The notes: generated by a model from the sequence alone, not told the origin. Numbered from the stretch's first letter, positions 19,301-28,676 are shown. The stretch is DNA of 64,000 bases from Pantanalinema sp. GBBB05 (GCA_016743235.1 VRZD01000001.1:62001-126000), one strand, 5' to 3'. Program-made: numbers and translations.

Positions 19301-19432
19301 CTCGATGATGCCCGGCTTTATGAACTGATCAAAAGTATCCCTGCTGATCAGCAGGAGCTTGCCCTGACCCTGAAAACCCTGGTCGATAACTTCCGGTTTG
19401 AATTTTTGATTGACTTGACTCAGTCCAGGTAG
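16334..19432 (+). CDS. Bacteriophytochrome-type photoreceptor hybrid histidine kinase
   Basis: Red/far-red photoreceptor kinase of 1032 residues with the PAS-GAF-PHY photosensory module. The N-terminal PAS carries C23 in SNCENESILAPGYIQSHG, the place where bacteriophytochromes attach biliverdin. In the GAF domain the DIP motif is kept (D218 in YPAIDIP), but the residue just before the chromophore-pocket His, Cys in Cph1-type phytochromes, is P270 (VAPPHVEYL). The PHY tongue PRKSFELW (P488) is intact. HisKA H556 (FLAKMSHELRTPLN), HATPase_c with GTGLGLSISRQ, then a receiver with D860 in WMDIQMP and Lys in YIAKPF, and a tail shared with the preceding gene. This is the CphB-like pattern: biliverdin by the N-terminal Cys. 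TTG at 16322 would add four residues. Starts 54 bases after the eight-PAS kinase. Confidence 0.93.
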   Translation: MKPLKFAKPPELTLSDLITWSNCENESILAPGYIQSHGILLVLQEPDLKILQVSENIESVFPVTASALLGQPLQQLLSQTQVKTLLGYLEHDNLDTYNPFDLKISITSDRAGAKAQTFKGIIHRTNNGVVLELEPQRSPERPNPTQFYHYLKTSTAHLRNTTSLTEVATTLAREVRSMTGFDRVMVYQFQADLSGIVIAEEKQPHLESYLGLHYPAIDIPTKARQLFYQNWLRMIPDINYQPVPLLPARHPLTDQPLDLSAAGLRGVAPPHVEYLQNMGVAASMTISLVGEKKLWGLIACHHYSPRMIDYETRKACEFLGQLASIELAHQQAQELSLYRAHVKSIQDSLRQALLQDANFIEQVLIRHAASLLDLVHAQGAAILLDQAVTLIGQTPSETEVHNLVSWLCSTNQETVFATDALSSLYPAASQFKQQASGMLAISILLNHVKQKSYHLLWFRPEQVQTVNWAGNPNDAMTINEVGQLQLSPRKSFELWKETVRERSTPWQPPEIEAALEMRNTLMLAVLEFSQTALEQTAERAAIANRAKSQFLAKMSHELRTPLNAILGFTQLMHRDRSLSDEFRNHLDVVSRSSEHLLTLINDVLEMSKIEAGQMVLTPSCFDLHRLIYSIKNLFALKASSKCLHLIIDVHPHVPGYVCGDEGKLRQILINLLGNAIKFTSIGQVVLRVRVAGSPTADCHPSPAQVCDSTLTVLFQVEDTGPGIPHHEFGTIFEAFMQTERGRQAQGTGLGLSISRQFARLMGGDITVQSRLGQGSTFTCQVQLSSIDKIDVLPASATRYVVELEPGQPTYRILIAEDNLENRQLMVKLLETTGFEVRTAENGAEAIGIWQDWHPDLIWMDIQMPVMNGYEATRQIRQLEGALADREEVITSLPSLPNYRTKIIAITAKAFKDDQAASLEAGCDDYIAKPFSETVLFDKMAHYLGVRYRYAEEIHSPLATGSVPTKLPTTQDLQEMPAQWIIQVHEAALDLDDARLYELIKSIPADQQELALTLKTLVDNFRFEFLIDLTQSR

Positions 19433-19439
19433 GAACCAC

Positions 19440-21245
19440 ATGGTAATGTCTCAATTGCAGCTCACCTCCCACACAAACATTGCCAACATTCTGTTAGTAG
19501 ATGACACTCCAGATAACCTGCGTTTACTAGCCAAAATGCTGGAGTCACAAGGCTATAAAGTGCGAAAAACGACGAGTGGCAGGATGGCGCTGCAATCTGC
19601 TCACCGAGAACCACCAGATTTAATCCTGCTAGATATTAATATGCCAGAAATGAATGGCTATGAAGTTTGCCAGCAATTAAAACAATCTGAAGCAACTCAA
19701 CAAATTCCAGTGATTTTTATTAGTGCTCTCGATCAACTAGGCGATAAAGTTCGTGCCTTTGATCTGGGTGGTTTAGATTACATCACTAAGCCTTTTCAGG
19801 AGCAAGAAGTTCTGGTTCGGGTCAGAAATCAGTTGTTAATTCAGCAGCAAAAACGCCAATTGATTAGACAAAATCAACAATTGCAGCAGGAAATTCAAGA
19901 ACGTCAGCGGGCAGAAGCTGAGATCAGGCAACTTAATGCCAATTTGGAACAAAAAGTCTACTTGCGTACCCTAGAGTTACAGCAATCCCTCAATTTTGAA
20001 GCGACCCTAAAACGGATTTCTGATAAAGTGCGGGACTCCCTTGATTCCCACCAGATCCTACAATCAGCCGTAGAAGAACTGGCAAAAGCATTAGAAGTTC
20101 ATTGTTGCGATGCAGTGCTTTACAGTCCCGATCGTCTTACCTCAACCATTCGCTATCAGCATGTGCAACCTGGGCTACCAGCCACTCAAGGGCAAACACT
20201 ATTTACGGCTGATGTTCCAGAACTGTATGAGCAATTACAGCAGAAGTTCTATTTTGCCTTTTGTCAAATTCAACCCAGCCCAATTCGGAATCATTCTGCC
20301 ATCTTGGCCTGTCCAATCTTCGATGATCAGGTAGAACAACAGGGCACATTAGGTGATTTGTGGTTGTTCAAGCCGCTCCAGGCTGAATTTATCGAACCCG
20401 AAATTCATTTAGTTGAACAGGTTGCCAACCAATGCGCGATCGCCCTCCGGCAAGCCCGATTATATGAAGCGGCCCAAGCCCAAGTGCAGGAGTTACAACG
20501 ACTCAATCAACTAAAAGACGACTTTCTTTACACCATTTCTCATGAGCTTCGAACCCCGATCGCTAATATTAAACAGGTGATTGAGATGTTAACCATCTTG
20601 ACCAATTGTGGACGTAGTTGCCTGGCGGATACTGCCCAACAAGAACTTAGTAGTGATCGAGTTGAGCAATATTTTTCCATCTTGCAGGAAGAGTGTGATC
20701 GTGAATTAGAGCTAGTTGAAGATCTGCTGAAACTGCAACATCTTGAAGCTGGAATTTACCCGATCCAACCGACTACTGTAAATTTGCGAGATTGGATTCC
20801 TCATGTTCTGGAACCCTTTCAAATGCGAATTCGCGAGCAGCAACAACAGTTACACTTGCGATTAGCTGAAAGGCTGCCTGCTATTGCGATCGATCTTCCT
20901 AGTCTGGGTCGAATTATCAAAGAACTGATCAACAATGCTTGCAAATATACTCCACCGGGAGAAAGAATCACCCTAACGGCTAACTGGATCGACGGTGATA
21001 TCACCTCTAACTCGGCACCAACATTACTCATCAGTGTTAGTAATACCGGAGTTGAAATTGCCGAAACAGAACTATCGCGCATTTTTGATAAGTTTTATCG
21101 CATTCCTAATCATGATCCCTGGAAATATGGGGGTACAGGTTTAGGTTTAGCTTTGGTGAAAAAAATGGTTGAGCAATTAAACGGTCGAATTTGGGTAGAA
21201 AGCGCTAATAATTTAACCTGTCTCACCGTAGCGTTGCCCTTATAA
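19440..21245 (+). CDS. Receiver-GAF-histidine kinase
   Basis: A 601-residue kinase with an N-terminal receiver (about 14-130; phospho-acceptor D65 in LLDINMPEMNGYE, Lys in YITKPFQ), a coiled coil of Gln/Glu-rich helices (about 135-185), a divergent GAF-like domain (about 195-345), HisKA with H368 in YTISHELRTPIAN, and HATPase_c with INNACKYTPPGERI and GTGLGLALVKKM. Receiver-first kinases are usually intermediate relays; the two hybrid kinases just upstream are natural phosphodonors by position. It begins seven bases after the phytochrome stop (ATG 19440, or the ATG 6 bases on), so it is very likely cotranscribed. The transmitter is clearly paralogous to the one at 23672-25027, which lacks the GAF. 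Confidence 0.92.
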   Translation: MVMSQLQLTSHTNIANILLVDDTPDNLRLLAKMLESQGYKVRKTTSGRMALQSAHREPPDLILLDINMPEMNGYEVCQQLKQSEATQQIPVIFISALDQLGDKVRAFDLGGLDYITKPFQEQEVLVRVRNQLLIQQQKRQLIRQNQQLQQEIQERQRAEAEIRQLNANLEQKVYLRTLELQQSLNFEATLKRISDKVRDSLDSHQILQSAVEELAKALEVHCCDAVLYSPDRLTSTIRYQHVQPGLPATQGQTLFTADVPELYEQLQQKFYFAFCQIQPSPIRNHSAILACPIFDDQVEQQGTLGDLWLFKPLQAEFIEPEIHLVEQVANQCAIALRQARLYEAAQAQVQELQRLNQLKDDFLYTISHELRTPIANIKQVIEMLTILTNCGRSCLADTAQQELSSDRVEQYFSILQEECDRELELVEDLLKLQHLEAGIYPIQPTTVNLRDWIPHVLEPFQMRIREQQQQLHLRLAERLPAIAIDLPSLGRIIKELINNACKYTPPGERITLTANWIDGDITSNSAPTLLISVSNTGVEIAETELSRIFDKFYRIPNHDPWKYGGTGLGLALVKKMVEQLNGRIWVESANNLTCLTVALPL

Positions 21246-21428
21246 GTTCAAGATATTAGTTAGACCTTGACCTCTCGGCAGTGGCATCCAAGCAAATATC
21301 GCCAGGATTGATTTTTCCTTTCTAAGTCGGTCAACAATTTTGGTGATAATTGAGGGTAGAAGCCAAAACTTACTTTGGCTAACTCAGGTTCATGCTTGCC
21401 CGTAGGTTGCTGTTGCACCCATATCTTC

Positions 21429-23501
21429 ATGACTTTCCGGCTTTCCAACCGCTGGTTTAATTGGTTTGATCGAAAAATCCCGCTTCGTCTAGTGCTGGTT
21501 GTGCCGTTTGTGCTGCAAACAGTAGGAGCCGTAGGAGTAGTCGGCTACTTATCCTTTAAAAATGGTCAAGAAGCAGTCGAAAATCTGGCGCATCAGATTA
21601 TGAATCAGGTGGGCGATCGCATTACCCAAAAGCTAGATACCTGTCTGGACACCCCTCACCAAATTAATCGGCTCAATGCAGATGCCGTTCAGCATGGCTG
21701 GACACATCCGCAAAATCTATTGACCTTAGAAGAATTTCTGTTGGTCCGATTAACTCAGTATCCAGAAGTTGCAGGCATTCAGTTTGCTGGTCCTTCTGGG
21801 CAATTTAGAGCGGTTAATCGATTACCAGAACTTAACCTGGAAGTTGCCGACCCGGAACGCCCGCTTGAGCTGTATCGTTACAAGCTAGATGTTAACGGCA
21901 AGCGAGGTGAATTATTGCAAACCACCCGCAACTTTAACCTTCAGCACAATGCCGTCTGGTATCAACAGGCAATTACAAGGAGGCGACTGGGCTGGAGCCA
22001 ACCATTGCCATCACCAATTGACAATCAATTGATGATTAATGCCTTTCAGCCAGTTTATCAGCCCAGCCTGAAGCAATTAATTGGAGTTTTTTCTGTCAAT
22101 ATTACACTTGATCACATTAGTGAGTTTCTTAAAACCATTGATGTTGGTCGCTCTGGCGCTATCTTCATCATTGAACGCAACGGTCAACTAATTGCTGCCT
22201 CTACTCAAGAAAAACTGTTTCGCCTGACTAAAACGACTCAGCCCCATCAAATCAGGCGATTTAGCCTAGAAGATAGCCGCAATTTTCTCGCTCAGCAAAC
22301 AGGGCGATATTTACGCGATCGAATTCCCAATTTTGCTACGCTGACCACCAGTCAACCCTTTGAGTTTGCTGTGGATGGAGAAGCATATTTTGGGCAAGTG
22401 ACCCCATTCAAAGATCAGTATGGTCTGGATTGGTTGATCGTCACTGTCATACCAGCCTCAGAATTTATGCAGCAAATCTATGACAACACACGTACCACGA
22501 TGTTGTTATGTCTAGCCGCATTGACAGCCGCGATCTTGTTTAGTTTAGTGACAGCCTCCTGGATCGCTCAACCCATTTTGCGGTTAGCCCGTGCCAGTCG
22601 GAATTTGATGCTTGGTCGGTGGGATTATCCGTTAAAAGAAGATACCTGGCTGACTGAATTAGAAGTGTTAAACCATTCCTTTAATCAGATGGTTCAGGAG
22701 ATCGAACGTTCTTTTGAACATGTCCAGACCGCTTTAGAGGAATCGAAAGAAAAATTTACAACTGTGTTTCGGGCTAGCCCCGACCCGATCGTAATCATTG
22801 CCCTGACCGAAGATCGGATTCTTGACGCGAACAACCGGTTTGTTGAGTTCTATGGGTATGCCTATGACGAGTTAGTGGATCATACCCTCCTAGAACTTAA
22901 GTTGTGGCTACATCTAGAAGACCGCCAGCAGTTCCAGACTTTGCTGCAAACTCAAGGCAGTGTTCGTAACCTGGAAGCCGAGCAGTGTCTCAGATCAGGA
23001 ACGACCCGTACCGTATTACTGTCAGCCGAAATCTGTACTCTTGAGGGCAAGAATTACGCGATCGTGGTGATTCGAGATATTAGCGATCGTAAACAGGCAG
23101 AAGCGGAGCGCCAGCAAGCAGAAGCAGCCCTGCGTCAAAGCGAAGCACGGTATCGTGCCATTGTCCAAGAACAGACCGAGTTGATCTGCCGACATTTACC
23201 AGACACCACAATCGTGTTTGCGAATGAGGCTTACTGCCGCTACTTTAGCATTAGCCCTGAAGCGGTGGTCGGCATCAGCTATCAATCATTCATTTTTGCT
23301 GATGACCAGGAGCGTGTCGCTCAGCTCGTGCAATCTATCAGTCCGGATAACCCAACAGTAATGATCGAAAACCGAGTTGTAGTGAATGGTGAAGTGCGAT
23401 GGACACAGTGGATTAATCGTATGATCATTAATAATCAGACTAACTTTATTGAATATCAATCGGTGGGTCGCGATATTACAGAGCTGAAACAGAAAAGTTA
23501 A
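21429..23501 (+). CDS. Membrane Cache-HAMP-PAS-PAS sensor without a kinase domain
   Basis: A 690-residue membrane sensor. A first membrane helix (about 18-40) is followed by a periplasmic double-Cache domain (about 45-350), a second helix (about 360-382, LLCLAALTAAILFSLVTA), a HAMP segment (about 385-440, with P in QPILRLARASR), and two PAS domains (about 455-565 and 585-685). The protein stops exactly at the end of the second PAC linker (GRDITELKQKS), where a HisKA domain normally begins; no kinase, GGDEF or methyl-accepting region is present and none is found in other frames downstream to 23671. A TTG 54 bases upstream is in frame, but ATG 21429 gives a normal N-terminus. It sits between two receiver-kinases and may act through the following one, or be a truncated kinase. 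Confidence 0.88.
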   Translation: MTFRLSNRWFNWFDRKIPLRLVLVVPFVLQTVGAVGVVGYLSFKNGQEAVENLAHQIMNQVGDRITQKLDTCLDTPHQINRLNADAVQHGWTHPQNLLTLEEFLLVRLTQYPEVAGIQFAGPSGQFRAVNRLPELNLEVADPERPLELYRYKLDVNGKRGELLQTTRNFNLQHNAVWYQQAITRRRLGWSQPLPSPIDNQLMINAFQPVYQPSLKQLIGVFSVNITLDHISEFLKTIDVGRSGAIFIIERNGQLIAASTQEKLFRLTKTTQPHQIRRFSLEDSRNFLAQQTGRYLRDRIPNFATLTTSQPFEFAVDGEAYFGQVTPFKDQYGLDWLIVTVIPASEFMQQIYDNTRTTMLLCLAALTAAILFSLVTASWIAQPILRLARASRNLMLGRWDYPLKEDTWLTELEVLNHSFNQMVQEIERSFEHVQTALEESKEKFTTVFRASPDPIVIIALTEDRILDANNRFVEFYGYAYDELVDHTLLELKLWLHLEDRQQFQTLLQTQGSVRNLEAEQCLRSGTTRTVLLSAEICTLEGKNYAIVVIRDISDRKQAEAERQQAEAALRQSEARYRAIVQEQTELICRHLPDTTIVFANEAYCRYFSISPEAVVGISYQSFIFADDQERVAQLVQSISPDNPTVMIENRVVVNGEVRWTQWINRMIINNQTNFIEYQSVGRDITELKQKS

Positions 23502-23671
23502 AAAGTACACATGATGAGATGTTGAAATCCCTTAATTTGCCGCCAGGGTGGCGATTCGGACTATCCAGTGAGGTAACTGTCACATATTCTTTGTTCCGAG
23601 TTAATTCTGACCACTAGCTTAAAAGAATTGATCTTGGTAAAACAAGACTGAGACAATGGTGGAGAGAGCCA

Positions 23672-25027
23672 GTGATTAGGAATACTAACTATGTAGCTCC
23701 TGAGCAGGAGATCGTAGAAATGGTTACGTCAGATCAAGTAGACACCAAAGCCAGTATCTTAATCGTCGATGACCAGCCGGATAACCTGCGGGCACTTTCA
23801 GCTATTTTGCAATATGAAGGATTCAAAGTCAGAAAGGCCGTGAGTGGGACAATGGCACTAGAAACAATCCATGCTCAATTACCTGATCTACTACTGTTAG
23901 ACATCCGAATGCCTCAAATGGACGGGTTTGAGGTTTGCACTACTCTGAAGCAATCTGTAATTACAGCCGATATTCCAATCATTTTTCTCAGTGCCTCTGA
24001 TGACATTGAAGACAAAGTGAGGGCATTTGAAATGGGTGGCTGTGATTATATAACCAAGCCGTTTCGTTCTCCAGAAGTTTTAGCTCGGATTAATCATCAA
24101 CTGACTATCCAACAACAACACCGACGGTTAGCAGAACTTTATCATCAGGTTCAATACTTCAATCATGAACTTGAACAGCAAGTACAGGAACGAACTCAAG
24201 ACTTAGAACAGGCACTCGAAGAACTACACCTATTAAATCAACTTAGAGATGACTTTCTAAGTACAATTTCTCATGAATTGCGTACCCCCTTGACTAACAT
24301 CCGTATGGTTGTGCAAATGCTCATGATTGCCACTCAGCACGGACAAACATTTTTTGAAAAAATCTCAGAAGCCGCTCCAAAGCAAAAAATTACTCAGTAC
24401 TTAACCATCTTGCAGGACGAATGCGATCGCGAACTGCAACTCGTAGAAGACCTGCTCGATCTACAGAATTTAACCACCGATGATCTGCCCCTCAGCCTCA
24501 CGACGATTAATCTGTATGACTGGCTACCTCTAGTGCTAAATACCTTTCAGACTCGGCTTACCCAACGCCAACAAGCGTTAGTGGTAGAGCTTGCTGCCGA
24601 TTTACCCTTGCTTAACACAGATGTTTCCAGCCTTAATCGTGTGGTAACTGAACTATTGACTAATGCCTGCAAGTACACTCCAGCAGGTGAAAGAATTACT
24701 GTAACAGCCAAAGTCATTGACCAACAAAAGGTAGGTCAAAAACATGCCTTTGCCACAGAGACAGCAATATCGGTTAAGTCATCTCCTCCTGCTACGATTG
24801 AAATTAGTGTGACGAATACTGGAGTAGAAATCCCTCCTTCAGACAGCGATCGCATTTTTGACACATTTTATCGAGTTCTGAGTACCGATCCTTGGAAACA
24901 TGGTGGAACAGGGTTAGGATTAGCATTAGTGAAGCGATTAGTGGAACATTTACAAGGTTCAATTCGGGTCACTAGTTATAACAACACTACATGCTTCACG
25001 ATCGAGCTACCTGTTCTCCCAGTTTAA
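23672..25027 (+). CDS. Receiver-histidine kinase
   Basis: A 451-residue kinase: N-terminal receiver (about 28-145; D77 in LLDIRMPQMDGFE, Lys in YITKPFR), coiled coil (150-190), HisKA with H201 in STISHELRTPLTN, HATPase_c with LLTNACKYTPAGERI and GTGLGLALVKRL. The GTG start at 23672 has GGAGAG five bases upstream; an ATG at 23720 is possible. Same architecture as 19440-21245 minus the GAF, and the two share many positions through the transmitter (for example the VEDLL, NACKYTP and FYR..DPWK segments), so they are local duplicates. Directly downstream of the kinase-less Cache sensor, which could supply its input. Last gene of the block. Confidence 0.92.
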   Translation: MIRNTNYVAPEQEIVEMVTSDQVDTKASILIVDDQPDNLRALSAILQYEGFKVRKAVSGTMALETIHAQLPDLLLLDIRMPQMDGFEVCTTLKQSVITADIPIIFLSASDDIEDKVRAFEMGGCDYITKPFRSPEVLARINHQLTIQQQHRRLAELYHQVQYFNHELEQQVQERTQDLEQALEELHLLNQLRDDFLSTISHELRTPLTNIRMVVQMLMIATQHGQTFFEKISEAAPKQKITQYLTILQDECDRELQLVEDLLDLQNLTTDDLPLSLTTINLYDWLPLVLNTFQTRLTQRQQALVVELAADLPLLNTDVSSLNRVVTELLTNACKYTPAGERITVTAKVIDQQKVGQKHAFATETAISVKSSPPATIEISVTNTGVEIPPSDSDRIFDTFYRVLSTDPWKHGGTGLGLALVKRLVEHLQGSIRVTSYNNTTCFTIELPVLPV

Positions 25028-25653
25028 GAACTTAAGAAAAACTTATTTTCACCTTATCAATTTCATCAATAAAATTTTTATAGTTTCCTTAAAGTTATAC
25101 ATCTAATAAAATTAATAATTTCTAGAGTAAATCAAATTATTGATCTCCAAGCATCTCATTAAAATCACTCATGTGACAGAAGCCCTATCAAGTTAGTCAT
25201 CACCACTAGTTAAATGGCAGCACATACCTACCTCTTAGGACAGAGCTGTTTCGGCTCAGCCGTGATGGTTTTATTAGAGTAGTCACATTGGCAAAATCCT
25301 AGCGACTACCCCAAATTAGCTAATGCTGTGAATCGAGGACATAGTCTTAAGCCAAGATAGCTCTATTACTACAAACAAGTTTGTTGAAAACCAGACCCTG
25401 AAAAAACACTAGCTTCTCAGTGAGGAGTGTATTAAACCAAAAACTAATAATCAAGCCACTATATGTTGAAACTTAACAAACTAATTTTTGCAAAATCCTA
25501 CTCTATGGATAGAGTTAAATCTGATTTTCGGTAGTAAAACTATAAGCATAAGTTCTTTGAAATCAACTTATAGCAATTAATTTGGATACTGCGATCGTCG
25601 CTACTACCAAGTCGTTGATTCACAGAATTTATTGCTGATTTGAGGATTTTCAG
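25028..25653. other. 626-bp AT-rich intergenic region
   Basis: No gene supported. AT-rich in 25040-25150. Contains a short stem around GGCTCAGCC near 25255 and a 14-base string (GAGTAGTCACATTG) also present before the LabA gene; neither is enough for a call. Probably holds the promoter of the small gene at 25654. Confidence 0.4.
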
Positions 25654-25902
25654 ATGACTGGACAAATGTGTTGGCTACCTAAATTCGGCACTAACGGTGC
25701 ACTCATTCTACATCTCAGGTTAGAGTCGCACCAACCTTGGCGACCCTATACCCAATTTGCCGGAATTGCCGTTCCAGACTACCCGGTTCCCAAGGGTTCT
25801 AAAGGCTGGGCAACCTACCAAAAACTGTTTAATGCTGGATGGACACTTATCCCTACCAGCCAAGGAGCAACGGATTCAACTAATCCTTCACTAGCCGCCT
25901 GA
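25654..25902 (+). CDS. Small hypothetical protein
   Basis: An 82-residue soluble protein, start ATG at 25654. The first 60 residues are ordered-looking, with a CWLPKFGTNGALILHLRL strand pair and RPYTQFAGIAVPDYPVPKGSKGWATYQKLFNAGWTLIP, where the pattern of Gly, Pro and aromatics looks like a small beta-rich domain; the last 15 are polar. It ends 27 bases before the stop of a convergent kinase gene. Not recognised. Coding is supported by composition, not by known homology. Confidence 0.55.
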   Translation: MTGQMCWLPKFGTNGALILHLRLESHQPWRPYTQFAGIAVPDYPVPKGSKGWATYQKLFNAGWTLIPTSQGATDSTNPSLAA

Positions 25903-25928
25903 TCCTTAGGAGTCTTTAGACGGTTCTC

Positions 25929-28676
25929 TCAAGATGGCGGGTTGAGGGCGATTGGTAAGGTGAAATAAAATATACTACCTTTTCCTAAAACACTTTCAAC
26001 CCAAAGGCAACCACTATGTTGTTCGATAATTTTATGACAAATTGCTAATCCCAATCCTGTTCCACCTTTATCACGGGAATCAGATGCATCTACTTGCTGA
26101 AAGCGCTCAAAAATAGTGACTAGCTTATCAGCTGGAATACCTCGTCCCTGGTCTTTGATCGAGAAGAGAATGGAGGGCACGGAAGATGAAGAGGATGGCG
26201 ATCGTATGGGCATGATACCTGCTCCCTGATCTGCCCTATCCCCCTCATCTTTCTGCTCGTTCTGCTGCCAAACATCCGCAGATAACCAAACAGTGCTTCC
26301 TGGTTCTGAAAACTTAATTGCGTTACTTAAGAGATTAATCAGAGTTTGAATAATTGCATCTGGAGATGCCCAGACGGCAAGTAGTGAGGTTGGTGGGGTC
26401 ATCAGCAGATGAACCTGCTGACTTTCAGCGCTGCCCAGCATCGTATCCATCGCGGCTTGCATTAATGTTGCCACATCACATACTTGCATCATCAGTGACA
26501 TTCTGCCCGATTCTAGCCGTTGTAAATCAAGAATGTCATTCACCAATCGTACTAAGCGATCGGTTTGCTCAGAAGCAACCTGTAACATGCGTCTAACTTT
26601 GTCAGGTTTATTGTCATACACTCCAGATGCCAGTAATCCTAGCGAACCTCGAATGGCTGTTAGTGGAGTCCGCAATTCATGGCTAACGATCGAAATAAAT
26701 TCACTTTTCATTCGATCCAATGCCCGCTGCGCTGTAATATCCCGAATAATTTTGGATACCCCAATCATTCTGCCATAAGCATCTTTTACCGGAGATATGG
26801 TCAGAGCAACATCAATCAGCGTACCATCCTGATGTTGCCGCACTGTTTCATGATGGTAAATCCGCTCTCCCCGTTGTAATTGTTGCAGCATCTGTTGTTT
26901 CTCTCCCCAATGATCCGCCGGAATGATCGCTCTGACTGGTTGCCCAATAATGTCGTCCGCAGCATAGCCAAATAGCCGCTCGGCACTAGCATTCCAACTG
27001 ATCACCGTTCCATCTAGAGTTTCGCTAATAATGGCATCTTCAGATGACTCTACGATCGCCGCCAGTTGTGACATTGAAGCTTCTGCCTGTTTGCGATCGC
27101 TAATATCTCGTAGGATTGCCGTAACAATATAGTTGTTACCCAATTGCAGTTTTGAGATTGAGGCTTCGGCAGGAAATTCAGTTCCATCTTTGCGCCGACC
27201 CATAATTTCACCCCGTTCACCCATCCGTCGTGCTTGTCCTGCCGACTGAGCAAACTGGTTAACCTGATGATAGTGAGCAGTGGTAAAGCGCTCTGGTAAT
27301 AAGATACTTAGCGGTTGTCCTAACACTTCAGCCGCCGTGTAGCCAAAAATCTTTTCTGCTCCTTGATTAAACAAGGTAATTTGTTGATTCGATTCGATCG
27401 CAATAATCGCATCGTTAGCAATCTCTAAAATGCCCGCAAACCGGGCTTGTGACGCTTGTAATGCCTGTTCTGCTTGCTTGCGTTGGCTGATATCGTTATT
27501 GATCTCCATGATCTTGATTGGATGCCCTGCTTCATCTTGAAGCAGCACCCAACGACTCGCCGCAACGATTGTCCGTCCGTCCCGCTGTTGGTGGAGTAAT
27601 TCACCTTCCCAATATCCCTGCTGCAATAATTCAGCCGTAATTTCTGCTAACGGTTTGGGAAACTGAGTCTGCAATAAATCATGCGATCGCTGCCCGAGAG
27701 CTTCCGCTTTTGTCCAACCATAGGTTCGCTCAGCCCCCTGATTCCAAAACGTAATTTGCCAGTCCAGATTGAGGGTCATAATCGTATCATGAGCCAAATC
27801 CAACAGTTTAGCTTGCTCCCATAGAGTGGCTTGCGTCTGCTGTTGTTCAACTAACGTTTGCAATAAGCGATCGTTGAGATGGGTTAGTTCTACTGTCCGG
27901 GCTTGAACCCGTTGTTCCAATTCCTCCTTAGCCTGTTGCAAAGCCAGTTCTGCCTGTTTGCGATCGCTAATATCCATAATTGTTCCGGTCATCCGCAGAG
28001 GTTGTCCGGTGACGTCATAGACTCCGTGCCCAATCCCCTCTACCCAATGCAGGCTGCCGTCAGGCCAGATAATGCGATATTCATGCTGATAGATCTGCCG
28101 TTCCTGCAACGCGTGTTGAATGGCCTGAACAATCCCCGCTCGATCGTCGGGATGAATGCGCGCATCAAAGCTGTCATACTTCCCATCAAATGTGTTGGGT
28201 GCAAAGCCAAACACCTGTTCATGTTCTGGTGACCATGTAATTTCTCCCGTCACAATATTCCAATCCCACATCCCCATCCGGGCAGCGGCTAATGCCATAC
28301 GCAATTGGCTAGCATTCTCAGTATGAATTTGGTGATTGAGGCGTTCTACCTGGCGCTTACTGAAGCGTAAATTGGCACTTAATAAATTAATCAAAACGGC
28401 GACAAGCATAAAGATAGCTAACCGGATAGCTTCGATCGGATCGCTAATGCCAAGCTGGTAGCGCGGTGGGATCAACCAATAATCCAACACCAGCATGGAT
28501 AGGACAACTGCTAAAATACCCGGTTGCCATCCCCCATACCAGGAGCTTGCCATAACTGCCAGATAGAAAAATGCTGCGATCGTCCGGTCGAGAAATGGGG
28601 CTAGCCAAAGCGTTAATAATAATGAGATTGCGACACTAGCGATCGCAACAAAGTAGGGGGCAAAGCGACGGTACAT
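25929..28676 (-). CDS. Membrane-anchored PAS histidine kinase (DUF4118-like)
   Basis: A 915-residue kinase on the minus strand, opposite to the rest of the island. The N-terminal 110 residues hold three to four hydrophobic helices with SSWYGGWQPGILAVVLS and YWLIPP, the DUF4118/KdpD-type membrane module. A coiled coil leads to four PAS domains ending in DISDRKQAE (about 250), DISQRKQAE (about 405), DISDRKQAE (about 530) and DITAQRALDR (about 650). HisKA has H666 in SIVSHELRTPLTA; HATPase_c shows INLLSNAIKFS, a low-complexity Ser-rich insert near 840, and GTGLGLAICHKI. No receiver is attached and none is adjacent on this strand, so its partner is elsewhere. Length and motifs are complete. Confidence 0.92.
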   Translation of the reverse strand: MYRRFAPYFVAIASVAISLLLTLWLAPFLDRTIAAFFYLAVMASSWYGGWQPGILAVVLSMLVLDYWLIPPRYQLGISDPIEAIRLAIFMLVAVLINLLSANLRFSKRQVERLNHQIHTENASQLRMALAAARMGMWDWNIVTGEITWSPEHEQVFGFAPNTFDGKYDSFDARIHPDDRAGIVQAIQHALQERQIYQHEYRIIWPDGSLHWVEGIGHGVYDVTGQPLRMTGTIMDISDRKQAELALQQAKEELEQRVQARTVELTHLNDRLLQTLVEQQQTQATLWEQAKLLDLAHDTIMTLNLDWQITFWNQGAERTYGWTKAEALGQRSHDLLQTQFPKPLAEITAELLQQGYWEGELLHQQRDGRTIVAASRWVLLQDEAGHPIKIMEINNDISQRKQAEQALQASQARFAGILEIANDAIIAIESNQQITLFNQGAEKIFGYTAAEVLGQPLSILLPERFTTAHYHQVNQFAQSAGQARRMGERGEIMGRRKDGTEFPAEASISKLQLGNNYIVTAILRDISDRKQAEASMSQLAAIVESSEDAIISETLDGTVISWNASAERLFGYAADDIIGQPVRAIIPADHWGEKQQMLQQLQRGERIYHHETVRQHQDGTLIDVALTISPVKDAYGRMIGVSKIIRDITAQRALDRMKSEFISIVSHELRTPLTAIRGSLGLLASGVYDNKPDKVRRMLQVASEQTDRLVRLVNDILDLQRLESGRMSLMMQVCDVATLMQAAMDTMLGSAESQQVHLLMTPPTSLLAVWASPDAIIQTLINLLSNAIKFSEPGSTVWLSADVWQQNEQKDEGDRADQGAGIMPIRSPSSSSSVPSILFSIKDQGRGIPADKLVTIFERFQQVDASDSRDKGGTGLGLAICHKIIEQHSGCLWVESVLGKGSIFYFTLPIALNPPS

